A DNA stretch of 64,000 nt from Rhodonellum psychrophilum GCM71 = DSM 17998. GTDB taxonomy: Bacteria > Bacteroidota > Bacteroidia > Cytophagales > Cyclobacteriaceae. Under the pieces are notes generated by a model, which ran no database searches, was not told the DNA's origin, and saw only the letters and a program-made list of their open reading frames with translations. The DNA lies in contig NZ_KB906679.1 of NCBI RefSeq assembly GCF_000381545.1, positions 148,582-212,581 on the forward strand, written 5' to 3'. The position numbers and the translations under genes were made by a program. Shown here in pieces: positions 27,218 through 35,206 of this stretch. Every line of letters starts with the position of its first letter. The first letter of the stretch is position 1.

Positions 27218-27991
27218 ATGGAAATCATCATCATCTCGCTTGCAGCTTTTTTAGTAGCGATACTTACCTTCTTTTCGGGTTTTGGTTTGGGAACAATCCT
27301 GACCCCCGTTTTCATGATTTTTTTTCCGGTTGACCTTGCCATTGGTTTGACCGGAATTGTGCATTTCTTCAACAATATTTTCAAACTGATTTTGGTGGGG
27401 AAAAATGCCGATAAATCTGTTTTGATCCGATTCGGCATTCCTGCCGTCATCGCTGCGTTGATTGGTTCTTGGTTGCTTATCAATATTTCAGATGCAGCGC
27501 CACTATTTTCCTATGAGATGTTTGGGAAAACTTTCGAAGTGTTTCCCGTCAAGTTCATTATCTCCATTCTGCTTATTATTTTTGCGAGTATAGACCTGAT
27601 TCCTTATTTCAACAAACTGCAATTCGGAAAAGAAAAACTTCCTATTGGCGGTGCGTTGAGCGGTTTTTTTGGTGGATTATCAGGAAACCAAGGTGCCCTG
27701 CGCAGTGCATTTCTCATCAAAGCAGGCCTTTCCAAAGAAGCATTTATCGGTACTGCTGTGGTGGTTTCAACCCTGGTTGATTTCACCAGATTAAGTGTGT
27801 ATGCCACCCGGTTCACAAAAGCGGGATTGGATGAAAATTTGACTTTAGTCCTCTGCGCAACGCTTGCAGGAATTGCAGGATCATTTATCGGCAATAAATT
27901 GTTGAAAAAAGTCACCCTTCATTTCCTTCAAGTCACCGTCGCGATCATGCTTATCCTGATTTCCATTGCATTGGGAGCAGGATTGATTTAA
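27218..27991 (+). CDS. TauE/SafE (sulfite exporter-like) permease
   Basis: 257 residues with about 7-8 membrane helices in two related halves. FSGFGLGTILTPVFMIFFPVDLAIGLTGIVHFFNN and GGALSGFFGGLSGNQGALRSAFLIKAGL are the paired signature loops of the family. Members export small organic or sulfur anions such as sulfite or sulfoacetate; the substrate is not determinable. It abuts the doxX-like gene (TAAATG), which hints at a shared sulfur or thiol role. Confidence 0.88.
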   Translation: MEIIIISLAAFLVAILTFFSGFGLGTILTPVFMIFFPVDLAIGLTGIVHFFNNIFKLILVGKNADKSVLIRFGIPAVIAALIGSWLLINISDAAPLFSYEMFGKTFEVFPVKFIISILLIIFASIDLIPYFNKLQFGKEKLPIGGALSGFFGGLSGNQGALRSAFLIKAGLSKEAFIGTAVVVSTLVDFTRLSVYATRFTKAGLDENLTLVLCATLAGIAGSFIGNKLLKKVTLHFLQVTVAIMLILISIALGAGLI

Positions 27992-28059
27992 AAATTTTGG
28001 ATTTTGCTATCCTAAATTTCAAAAATAAACTGGTTATGAAATGTTTTGTAGGAAAGGTA

Positions 28060-28232
28060 TAAAACCCGAAATGTGAATTCCGCTTCCCAATAGGACTGTA
28101 ACATCAAAAGAATCAGACTATTTGGGCAATAAGGTAAAATTTCATGTGTTGGAGTCACAAACCGTAAACTGCCGACTGAGTATTGAGCAATTTTAGGCAG
28201 GGATAGAATGGGTAATGCAAAAACAGGTTTAA
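28060..28232 (-). repeat. 174-bp dispersed repeat, copy R6 (reverse)
   Basis: Starts TAAAACCCGAAATGTGAATT, keeps AATAGGACTGTAACATC and GAATCAGACTATTTGGGCAA, and ends GGTAATGCAAAAACAGGTTTAA. It is joined head-to-head to R7 through a shared TTTAA, forming an inverted pair. Confidence 0.75.
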
Positions 28233-28392
28233 CCCGTTGTATGCATTACGAATGCCATTTAATATTGTATTTATGTGACAATTAGTTTGTTAATGACTTT
28301 TATAGGCTTTACCATATCGGTGTCAGGAATTAGTCTCCCAATTGTCTGATTTTCTTGCAGTTTCGCTCCCATTTGGAAACCTATTGCATATT
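28229..28392 (+). repeat. 174-bp dispersed repeat, copy R7 (forward)
   Basis: Starts TTTAACCCGTTGTATGCATT, has TTCACCATATCGGTGTCAGG and ATTAGTCTCCCAATTGTCTG, and ends CCTATTGCATATTCTATCTT without the usual GGGTTTAA. It is followed by the roughly 50-bp motif also seen after R8 and R14. Confidence 0.82.
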
Positions 28393-28440
28393 CTATCTTA
28401 CTTAATCAAGTTAGATGCTTCACGTTACTTTTCCGCTGTC
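28386..28440 (+). repeat. Secondary ~50-bp motif downstream of R7
   Basis: ATCTTACTTAATCAAGTTAG, then ATGCTTCACGTTACTTTTCC and GTGTCTTAGA-like bases. The same string, with small changes, follows R8 (30278-30330) and R14 (47928-47981). It contains the stop codon of the CBM6-like relic. Confidence 0.55.
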
Positions 28441-28812
28441 TTAGAATTCGAATTAAAGAAATCTTCACCCCTCACCTTGGAAGTCAATTCAGGCTCCCTG
28501 GCTTGAACTATTGGTTTTTCCCGGTGCATTTTAAATTCTATCCCAGACACGACCATTAGGGAACCTTGAATCCCTTCGTCATTTTTGAAAACCAGGTAAA
28601 CAATTTGTTTCTTCCCACTCACAGTTCCTGACAAATTGATGGGGACCTGGAGTGAACCTGTGCTCCCTGCATCGCTGGATTCCAGTACTGCAGATTTACC
28701 GATTAGTAAACCAGTAGGGGCTATCCAGGCGTAGTTCTGTGTATCCTCCATTAGCATTTAAATACCGGTAAATGCGAAATCCACTGTGCCAAGACAAGCG
28801 GAAAGTGATCAT
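28425..28812 (-). pseudogene. Fragment of a CBM6-type C-terminal domain (dehydrogenase/cytochrome family)
   Basis: The open frame gives 110 residues whose core, GSLQVPINLSGTVSGKKQIVYLVFKNDE then LMVVSGIEFKM, reads as a carbohydrate-binding module at the end of large secreted Bacteroidota dehydrogenase/ThuA-type proteins. Upstream, the matching pieces sit in different frames: TVDFAFTGI then a stop, and NANGGYTELRLDSP one frame over joining TGLLIGKS. At least two frameshifts and no start or signal mean it is a relic. The parent gene is gone. Confidence 0.6.
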
Positions 28813-28971
28813 TGGGTCATGATTCGGTACATTTAAGAATAGATCGGCGATTTGGACCGCTTATTCGGTCGGACAAGCATTTTGGTTCCAATCCCATTAG
28901 GGCAACAAAGTCCAACAGGATTTCCAGCTCTTCCGCAATAAATTATTTGATGGATATGAATTTTTATGTTT
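28813..28971. other. Non-coding stretch left of the flavoprotein gene
   Basis: Contains no supported gene. It may hold further scrambled remains of the CBM-bearing gene on the minus strand. Confidence 0.3.
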
Positions 28972-28984
28972 GCAACATTGTTGC
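28972..28984. promoter_or_regulatory. GCAAC-N3-GTTGC palindrome upstream of the TrxR-like gene
   Basis: GCAACATTGTTGC, a perfect 5-bp inverted repeat with ATT in the middle, 106 bp before the chosen start. The same motif occurs in the zinc-locus control region (56217-56229 exact, 56195-56207 with one change), so a shared Zur/Fur-like metalloregulator is a reasonable inference. Confidence 0.5.
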
Positions 28985-29089
28985 GATTAAGTGAATTGTA
29001 AGAATTCAAAACCAAATTCATCTAACCGAAAGTGTATCATTCAAAGCGGGTTTTCCTTTTTGATATGCCACATGTACAATATCCATCAA

Positions 29090-29998
29090 ATGACAGACAG
29101 TGAATATTTTGACGCAATCATCATTGGCGGAAGCTACGCAGGTCTTTCCGCAGCCATGGCATTGGGACGGGCATTGAGAAATGTACTCATCTTGGACAGT
29201 GGCTTGCCTTGCAACCGGCAAACGCCACATTCACACAATTTCATCACACAGGACGGTGAAAAACCAAGCATAATCGCCCAAAAAGCCAAAGCACAGGTTT
29301 TGAAGTACAGCACCGTAAAATTCTTGGATGCTCTTGCCGTAAGTGGGACAAATTCACATAATGGTTTTAAAATCACTACGCAAACAGGTGAATCTTTTAA
29401 AGCGAAGAAACTGATTTTTGCCACAGGTGTGAAAGATATCATGCCAGAAATTATAGGTTTTGCCGAATGTTGGGGCATATCGGTTATCCACTGTCCTTAT
29501 TGCCACGGTTACGAAGTAAAAGGCGAGAAAACAGGCGTATTGGCAAATGGTGACTTTGCTTTTCATTATGCCCAATTGATCCGAAATTGGACAAAAGAGC
29601 TCACTATTTTTACCAACGGCAAATCCTCAATGACCGCAGAGCAAACCGATAAAATCACCAGACACAACATCCCGATAATCGAAAAAGAAATCGCTTATTT
29701 GAAACATAAAAATGGAGCTGTCGAGCAAATCGTTTTTAAGGACAATTCTACTTTTGAATTGAAGGCAATTTATTCACGTCCTGAATTTGAACAGCATTGT
29801 AAAATTCCCGAAACACTTGGTTGCGAATTTACGGAACAAGGACTTCTCAAAGTGGATATGTTTCAAAAAACAAATGTGAAAAACGTTTTTGCCTGCGGAG
29901 ACAATGTCAGCCCGATGCGTTCGATTTCAAATGCAGTATCGGTAGGAAATATCGGGGGTGCGATGGTTAACAACGCATTAATAGAAGAAGAATTTTGA
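29090..29998 (+). CDS. NAD(P)/FAD-dependent oxidoreductase, thioredoxin-reductase-like
   Basis: 302 residues from the ATG at 29090. The frame extends to 28991, but the extra 33 residues look untranslated and the FAD motif DAIIIGGSYAGLSAA (residues 8-22) follows this Met directly. A redox CxxC is present as HCPYCHGYE (135-138), and the C-terminal FAD contact is FACGDNVSPM. The length equals low-molecular-weight thioredoxin reductases, but the CPYC(H) form marks the TrxR-like group whose partners vary. Its leader carries the GCAAC-N3-GTTGC box. Confidence 0.88.
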   Translation: MTDSEYFDAIIIGGSYAGLSAAMALGRALRNVLILDSGLPCNRQTPHSHNFITQDGEKPSIIAQKAKAQVLKYSTVKFLDALAVSGTNSHNGFKITTQTGESFKAKKLIFATGVKDIMPEIIGFAECWGISVIHCPYCHGYEVKGEKTGVLANGDFAFHYAQLIRNWTKELTIFTNGKSSMTAEQTDKITRHNIPIIEKEIAYLKHKNGAVEQIVFKDNSTFELKAIYSRPEFEQHCKIPETLGCEFTEQGLLKVDMFQKTNVKNVFACGDNVSPMRSISNAVSVGNIGGAMVNNALIEEEF

Positions 29999-30002
29999 TG
30001 GG

Positions 30003-30169
30003 TTCAACCCATTTTATGCATTACGAACTCAATTCAATAGTATAATTAACCGATGTTCAATTAGTTGTTGATTATTATTGACTTCACCCTATTGGTGTCA
30101 GGAATTAGTCTCCCAATGGTCTGATTTTCTTGCAGTTTAGATCTCATTTGGAAACTGAATGCATATTTC
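30003..30169 (+). repeat. 174-bp dispersed repeat, copy R8 (forward), abutting an IS110 relic
   Basis: Starts TTCAACCCATTTTATGCATT, keeps CACCCTATTGGTGTCAGG, TTAGTCTCCCAATGGTCTG and TTTGGAAACTG, and ends AATGCATATTTCC. Instead of GGGTTTAA it runs into sequence matching the 3' end of the IS110-family transposase at 63710. Confidence 0.85.
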
Positions 30170-30291
30170 CATCAAACATATGATTGGGCAGCATTCAACT
30201 CATCGACTGACATATTCAGGGATTGCATCTTTTTTTAATTGATGTAATCATTCTCTCCTTCATTTCTTTTTGGTATTCCATCTAACTTACC
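30170..30291 (-). pseudogene. Decayed 3' end of an IS110-family transposase
   Basis: Nearly every base of 30170-30277 matches 63703-63814: GGGCAGCATTCAACTCATCG, ACTGACATATTCAG, TTTTTTTAATTGATG and CCTTCATTTCTTTTTGG correspond to the end of the transposase at the right edge. Read leftward it is broken by stops and shifts. Only about 35 codons remain. It lies directly against repeat R8, at the same repeat position as the intact gene lies against R24. Confidence 0.75.
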
Positions 30292-30330
30292 TCAAGTAGA
30301 TGCCTTAGGTCACTATTCTGGTGTAATGGA
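30278..30330 (+). repeat. Secondary ~50-bp motif, copy near the IS110 relic
   Basis: CCATCTAACTTACCTCAAG, TAGATGCCTTAGGTCAC and TATTCTGGTGTAATGG line up with the motifs after R7 and R14. The first bases overlap the transposase relic, so the boundary between the two is uncertain. Confidence 0.45.
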
Positions 30331-30337
30331 ATTTGGG

Positions 30338-30396
30338 TTGAATCGAGTTGGATATTCCACTGACTTTTTTCACTCAGAGGAAATTGCATACCAATG
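30338..30396 (+). pseudogene. Relic of a PIN-domain gene like the one at 16328
   Basis: AATCGAGTTGGATATT, ACTGACTTTTTTCA, CTCAGAG and GAAATTGCATACCA match the PIN gene at about 16368-16425 in the same order and spacing, with a few small indels. No open frame remains. It shows that a copy of the defence-island toxin once lay here, next to the IS110 relic. Confidence 0.65.
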
Positions 30397-30638
30397 TTGT
30401 CTTTCAGGGTTTCCCCCATTTGTCGGTGATTACAATCAAAAAGTGGATATAAAGGTTAGAGATTGAGGATAAGTAATAAATATTCTCTCCCAAAGGAGCG
30501 CCCTTCAAGATCAAAGAGGAGCACAATGAAATTTTTCCCAATTCCAGCAAAACCCGTAGATGAGCGGGGAGATGCATGGATAACTTAAAGCCCTTTTCAA
30601 TCAATGAAAACACGCTCCTCAATTTACAAATGAATACT
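30397..30638. other. Gene-poor stretch after the PIN relic
   Basis: A short leftward frame (88 residues from 30670) overlaps the M23 gene end and has no signature, so I did not call it. The stretch probably contains more gene debris; nothing else is recognised. Confidence 0.3.
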
Positions 30639-31937
30639 TCACAAAATCGGAACAAAGAAAAGATTATCATCCCGATCTCTGATTAAATCATATTCCAAAT
30701 AAGAACCGATCTTGACAAAATTGTCCAAAGCAACATAAATCGAATCTGATGGTGCAGCGAAGGGATCCCGAAAAACATAGGAAGCGCTGTTAGAAAGGCT
30801 GGTTTCCTGAGGTGCCGCAAGGAGATTTGCAGACAGAAAACCTTTGATACCGGTGGGCGTCCGAACCTGATACCATTCTCCCACAGCCGATTCCACCCAT
30901 ACAGGCGTCTTGGAATCCAACATGGCCAAACTGGCAAAATCGGTCGAGGGTCCCTGACGAAGATTTGCAGTAGCGCTGCGCACCAGCATCACCTCATTTT
31001 CCAGTGGAAGATTACCCGAGATGGCTTTGGAATAATTGTCCTTGACCACTGGAAACGGATCAAATGCCCCGCTACTGTAAATCCCAAAATGCAAATGGGG
31101 AGGGGTGGTTTTGGCATTTCCGGTGTTGCCCACTAAACCTAAAGTATCGCCGGGACTTACGCGCTGAAGGTTGTTGACCGTTTGGCTGTCCAAATGGGCG
31201 AAATACAAATTCCAACCCCGTTTGTTATCCCGAAGCCAGACTTGCTTTCCTCCGCGTCCTGTCTCTTTGACCGAAGTCACCACACCGGACACAGGCGCCA
31301 CGACAGGAGTCCCCCGAACGGCAAAAATGTCAATACCTTCATGTTTTCTTTGTCCTCCATCTCTTCCTGCACCCCAAAAACTCTGGATGGCAGCGCTCGT
31401 TTTTCCCTGAACCGGGAAAATGGCATAGGTAGATCGGTTTTCCACGATCAAATCATAATTTCCTTCAGCCATTAATTCAGGCTGAATGCGAATGAAATAT
31501 GTTCCCGATTGCTCCGCTTCAAATTCAATCCGCTCATCAAATGAGGTCGTGGCCATTTCATCCTTCATGGATTTTGCATCTATGATTTCCAAAAATACCC
31601 GACTGCTGTCCTGACTTTCCCATATGAAAGCCACCTGTAAAGTCGCTCCTTTTTGAAGGTTCAGTTGCCAGGCATTGGCTTGGACTGATTTTGATTTGAA
31701 TGAACCACGAATGGCCGCAGGGATATCGAGTTGTGGGGGATTATTCAGCGCTTCGTTACCTGCCGCAACCCAGCTTTTGCCCAAAATACTTTTATCGATT
31801 CCCGATGCTTTTAACTGTTGCAGGTAGCGCTCTTTTTCAGTCTTTGGAGAAAATATCCCCAATGTTTCACGCTTACAGGAGGCAAGGGTCAAAGTGAGTA
31901 AGAGGAGAATACTGATGCTTTTTAGGAATCGCGGCAT
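30639..31937 (-). CDS. M23-family metallopeptidase lipoprotein with SH3-like domain
   Basis: 432 residues from the Met at 31937, chosen because MPRFLKSISILLLLTLTLASC is a clean lipoprotein signal (Cys21); longer starts would run into the neighbouring gene. After a beta-sandwich-like N-terminal region, the LytM/M23 domain shows KHEGIDIFAVRGTPVVAPVSG (zinc His and Asp), LYFAHLD and PPHLHFGIY (HxH). An SH3b-like domain follows (NLRQGPSTDFASLAMLDSKTPVWV ... GFLSANLL). Such proteins cut or bind peptidoglycan cross-links. It lies 29 bp after the sorbosone-dehydrogenase-like gene, so probably in its operon. Confidence 0.9.
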   Translation of the reverse strand: MPRFLKSISILLLLTLTLASCKRETLGIFSPKTEKERYLQQLKASGIDKSILGKSWVAAGNEALNNPPQLDIPAAIRGSFKSKSVQANAWQLNLQKGATLQVAFIWESQDSSRVFLEIIDAKSMKDEMATTSFDERIEFEAEQSGTYFIRIQPELMAEGNYDLIVENRSTYAIFPVQGKTSAAIQSFWGAGRDGGQRKHEGIDIFAVRGTPVVAPVSGVVTSVKETGRGGKQVWLRDNKRGWNLYFAHLDSQTVNNLQRVSPGDTLGLVGNTGNAKTTPPHLHFGIYSSGAFDPFPVVKDNYSKAISGNLPLENEVMLVRSATANLRQGPSTDFASLAMLDSKTPVWVESAVGEWYQVRTPTGIKGFLSANLLAAPQETSLSNSASYVFRDPFAAPSDSIYVALDNFVKIGSYLEYDLIRDRDDNLFFVPIL

Positions 31938-31966
31938 GATAAAGGATTGGATCATTGGAATTGATT

Positions 31967-33259
31967 TCAATTTTTCGGTAAAGCAGGATTTTGGCTTGAC
32001 TTTACCCTCCATAGGGTGTTTCCCGAATCGTCATTGACCAAAAGGGAACCATCAGGGAGGACAGTGACGCCGACGGGTCGACCATACACTTCTGATTTTT
32101 CACGGTCAGCGATAAAGCCCGAGAGAAAATCTTCAGGTTGGCCGGATGGTTTACCGTTCTCAAAAGGAACAAACAATATCTTATATCCACTGAGTGCAGC
32201 GCGATTCCAAGAGCCATGTTGACCTACAAAAGCGCCATTTCGATATTTCTCGGGAAACTGCTTGCCATCATAAAACACGAGTCCCAAAGATGCGGTATGG
32301 TTACCTACCGGTACATCCGGTACAAGGGCCTTTTCCACCAGCTCCATGCCTCTGCCTTCCATCCGTGGATCGGGGATCTGACCATAATAAGAATACGGCC
32401 AACCATAAAACGCGTTTCGCTTCACACTCGTGATATAATCAGGGACCAAATGATCACCCAATTCGTCCCGTTCATTGACCGCTGTCCAAAGTTCTCCGGA
32501 AACAGGGTTCCAGTCCATCCCAACCGGATTTCTCAAGCCAGTGGCAAACACCACCTCACTTGATCCGTCTGGGTTGATCTCCAGAATGCAGGCGCGACGA
32601 ATTTCTTCTTCCATTCCGTGTTCTCCAGCATTACTGGCCGAACCCACAGAAACATAAATTTTCGTTCCCTCCGCGTTGGCGATCAGATTTCTTGTCCAGT
32701 GATTGTTGTATCCGCCTGCAGGTAGCTCCATGATTTTTTCACCTTTTTCTTCGATCCTTTGCTGCCCTTCACGATAGGGAAATCGATAAAGACCGTCGGT
32801 ATTTGCCACATAGAAGGTGTTGTTTAAAATCAGCATTCCATAAGGCTGATTGAGATCTTCCAGAAAGATTGCTCTTGTCTCATATTCGCCATCCTTATTG
32901 ACATCCTGAAAAATCGTAATCCGGTCCGCACTCCCTTTGGTATTGCTTTCTACAACAAAAAGGTCTCCATTTGGCCCCAAATAAGAAGTACGGGGATTGT
33001 CAAGGTCACTTGCAAATTTGGTCACTTCAAACCCTTGCGGTGCAGTGGGTGTCTTTCCTTCTGGCCAGTCGACCATTTTGCTCTCGTTCCGTACGGATTC
33101 TGAAGAATAGGGTGGGGGCAATATCAGTGGGCCGATCGCTGTCTGAACTGTGTCTGCTTGCTGTTCGCTCAGTTCTTTTTTCTGTTGATCCGATATCTTT
33201 GACGAACAACCCGAGGCGACAAACAGGAACAAGCATGTGAATTTTACAAAATTTCTCAT
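31967..33259 (-). CDS. Glucose/sorbosone dehydrogenase-like PQQ beta-propeller lipoprotein
   Basis: 430 residues. Lipoprotein signal MRNFVKFTCLFLFVASGC (Cys18), then a six-bladed propeller starting APQGFEVTKFASDLDNPRTSYLGPNGDLFVVES, with GLRNPVGMDWNPVSGELWTAVNERDELGDHLVPD and HTASLGLVFYDGKQFPEKYRNGAFVGQHGSWNR typical of the GSDH family (PF07995). Members are PQQ-dependent sugar dehydrogenases or enzyme-like binding proteins in the periplasm; the substrate is unknown. The leftward M23 gene follows closely. Confidence 0.88.
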   Translation of the reverse strand: MRNFVKFTCLFLFVASGCSSKISDQQKKELSEQQADTVQTAIGPLILPPPYSSESVRNESKMVDWPEGKTPTAPQGFEVTKFASDLDNPRTSYLGPNGDLFVVESNTKGSADRITIFQDVNKDGEYETRAIFLEDLNQPYGMLILNNTFYVANTDGLYRFPYREGQQRIEEKGEKIMELPAGGYNNHWTRNLIANAEGTKIYVSVGSASNAGEHGMEEEIRRACILEINPDGSSEVVFATGLRNPVGMDWNPVSGELWTAVNERDELGDHLVPDYITSVKRNAFYGWPYSYYGQIPDPRMEGRGMELVEKALVPDVPVGNHTASLGLVFYDGKQFPEKYRNGAFVGQHGSWNRAALSGYKILFVPFENGKPSGQPEDFLSGFIADREKSEVYGRPVGVTVLPDGSLLVNDDSGNTLWRVKSSQNPALPKN

Positions 33260-33504
33260 GTTTTTGATTTTTTAGTTTTAAAAAATGGCCTTACGCAAAT
33301 CCTGAAAGCGCAACAATTGATCCAAAGCAAGGGAATTTTGTGTTAATATCCATCAATATGGGGATGTTGTAAAAGTAAACTTGAATGCTGTAACAATTAG
33401 GGCGCTAATTTTTGAAATCTGTATAAAACCTATTTTTCTGCTGCCTTACTTCGCTCATCGTGACAGCTCAATTGGATTTTTGGATGATGAAAGTGCCACG
33501 CAAG
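33260..33504. other. Spacer between the dehydrogenase promoter and a RhuM fragment
   Basis: Should carry the leftward promoter. TTGTGTTAATATCCATCA and TGGGGATGTTGTAAAAG are A+T-rich but no known operator is seen. Confidence 0.3.
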
Positions 33505-33675
33505 GCAAAAAGTTTAGGCAGTTTTTTTGAATTGCTGGAAGACATTCGTGAAATCAGGGCCGATCAATGTAGATTTTACCAAAAAATCACCGACATGTAC
33601 ACCTTGAGGACCCAATACGGCAAAGAAAGCCGAAAGACCAAAGATTATTTTGCAAGGGTCAAAACAAGTTTGCAG
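33505..33675 (+). pseudogene. Fragment of a RhuM-family gene
   Basis: The + frame reads LGSFFELLEDIREIRADQCR, then FYQKITDMYTLRTQYGKESR and KTKDYFARVKTSLQ, which follows the C-terminal signature of RhuM-like proteins (LLE-REIRASE-RFYQK-TD-YA, then TK-FFA-VQNKL). The N-terminal two thirds and the end are missing and it runs into the 3' end of rsgA on the other strand. It is a short relic, probably from a mobile or defence gene. Confidence 0.55.
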
Positions 33676-33679
33676 AGGA

Positions 33680-34762
33680 TTACCCAATTGAATCATCGTT
33701 CTTATTTTTGTTTCTGCTTTTTTTATAGTTCTTGATGAATTTTCCAAATTCTTTGTCCTTTTTTCGTTTCTCTGCTGCTGTGGTTTCATAATGCGCCTTT
33801 TCTCTTTCCATTTTAACATAGTTTTCGTAAGAAGCTTTGTCTATTTCTCCTTTTTCAACTGCCTCAAGTACCGAGCAACCGATCTCATTTGTATGTGTAC
33901 AATCTTTGAATTTGCAATTTTTGGAAAGTCTCACAATCCTATCGAATGTCAAATCCAATCCGCCTGGGGAATCTGCAATACCCACCTCTCTCATCCCCGG
34001 ATTATCGATCAGAATCCCTCCCTTATCCAATACAATCAGTTCCCGATGGCTCGTGACGTGTCTTCCTTTATTGGTACTCTGACTGATTGGTTCTGTTCGC
34101 ATGATGGACTTGCCGGAAAGGGTATTGAAAAGCGTTGACTTTCCGACTCCTGATGAACCTAGCATACAGTAGGTTTTGCCTTTTTGGATTGTCGCTCTTA
34201 TTTGCTTGTATCCATCAAGAGATTCGTTGCTAATGGGAACAATCGAAACATTTTGGATGCGGGCTTTGATATTTTCCATTATTTCTGAGACTCGATCAGC
34301 ATTCACCAAATCAATTTTACTCAGTATGATAATGGGGCTAACCTTGGATGCATTGCAAATGGTCAGGTATCTTTCAAGTCTGTTGATATTGAAATCCCTA
34401 TCAACTGCCTGCACCAATAGCGCATAATCTATATTGGCTGCAATGATTTGCTTTTCCCCATGTTGTCCAACCGCCTTTCTTGAAATCACTGAAAATCTGG
34501 GCAATATTTTATGGATCAAGGAAAGACCGTCATCATATTGCGTAAGGGCAACCCAATCTCCAACGGCCGGAAAATCCTCACGACCACTTGCCGAAAATCT
34601 TAAGTTTCCAGTTATTTCGGCTTCAAATTCTCCCTTTTCGGTCTTGACTATATATCGTTCTTTGTGTTCAGAAATCACTCTTCCAATCTCAAAGTCAATG
34701 AGTTTGTTCTCAAGACTAAACTTTTCCAGCCTTTCATTATATCCCAAATCTTCTAACTTCAT
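33680..34762 (-). CDS. rsgA: Ribosome small subunit-dependent GTPase A (RsgA)
   Basis: 360 residues. An OB-fold N-terminus (about 20-85) is followed by a circularly permuted GTPase with motif order G4 (LSKID, 147-151), G1 (GSSGVGKST, 202-210) and G3 (DNPGMRE, 253-259), and a C-terminal zinc knuckle C283-x4-C288-x-H290-x5-C296. RsgA helps late 30S ribosome maturation in the cytoplasm. The C-terminal tail is Lys-rich. It is a single gene with its own promoter region to the right. Confidence 0.95.
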   Translation of the reverse strand: MKLEDLGYNERLEKFSLENKLIDFEIGRVISEHKERYIVKTEKGEFEAEITGNLRFSASGREDFPAVGDWVALTQYDDGLSLIHKILPRFSVISRKAVGQHGEKQIIAANIDYALLVQAVDRDFNINRLERYLTICNASKVSPIIILSKIDLVNADRVSEIMENIKARIQNVSIVPISNESLDGYKQIRATIQKGKTYCMLGSSGVGKSTLFNTLSGKSIMRTEPISQSTNKGRHVTSHRELIVLDKGGILIDNPGMREVGIADSPGGLDLTFDRIVRLSKNCKFKDCTHTNEIGCSVLEAVEKGEIDKASYENYVKMEREKAHYETTAAEKRKKDKEFGKFIKNYKKSRNKNKNDDSIG

Positions 34763-34997
34763 TTCGCGAGTTGACCAGGTCTTTTAGGTTTCTGATGAAT
34801 AGAATATTAAGTAAAACATAAACTCCCATTTCAAAGCAATCCTCGCTTTAGGGATTTTCATAAAATCAATTATATGATCAAAATTCAATTTGAGAAATGC
34901 GATTGTAATCTTCAATGTGCCCACCCATTTGTCTTCACTGCAATTCACTTAAGGGTTCTTCCATCCAATGTATTGATTTTATACATTTTGAATTAGG
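34763..34997. other. Spacer upstream of rsgA
   Basis: No supported gene; should contain the rsgA promoter on the minus strand. Repeat R9 lies next to it. Confidence 0.3.
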
Positions 34998-35160
34998 TTC
35001 AACCCGCAATATGAAATAGGTTTCCAATGGGATTGAAACGGAAAGAAAATCAGACTATTGGAAGCATAAATCCCGATAAGGGCAAAAATAGTAAATACCT
35101 ATATGATTATCAGGCAATTGTAATGTTGAATTGAATTTGCAATGCTTAAAACGCGTTCTA
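34998..35160 (-). repeat. 174-bp dispersed repeat, copy R9 (reverse)
   Basis: Starts TTCAACCCGCAATATGAAAT, keeps GGTTTCCAATGGGATTGAAA, GAAAATCAGACTATTGGAAG and ATATGATTATCAGGCAATTG, and ends AATGCTTAAAACGCGTT. It sits between the alkylation-repair gene end and rsgA. Confidence 0.8.
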
Positions 35161-35206
35161 AGAAAAGTATTTCAAGCCCTGAGATTTTCGAAAATGTTGT
35201 TCTTTT

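Noticed and set aside
30404..30670. 88-residue leftward ORF
   Set aside because: Overlaps the M23 gene end, has no signature or ribosome site and lies in a stretch of gene debris.
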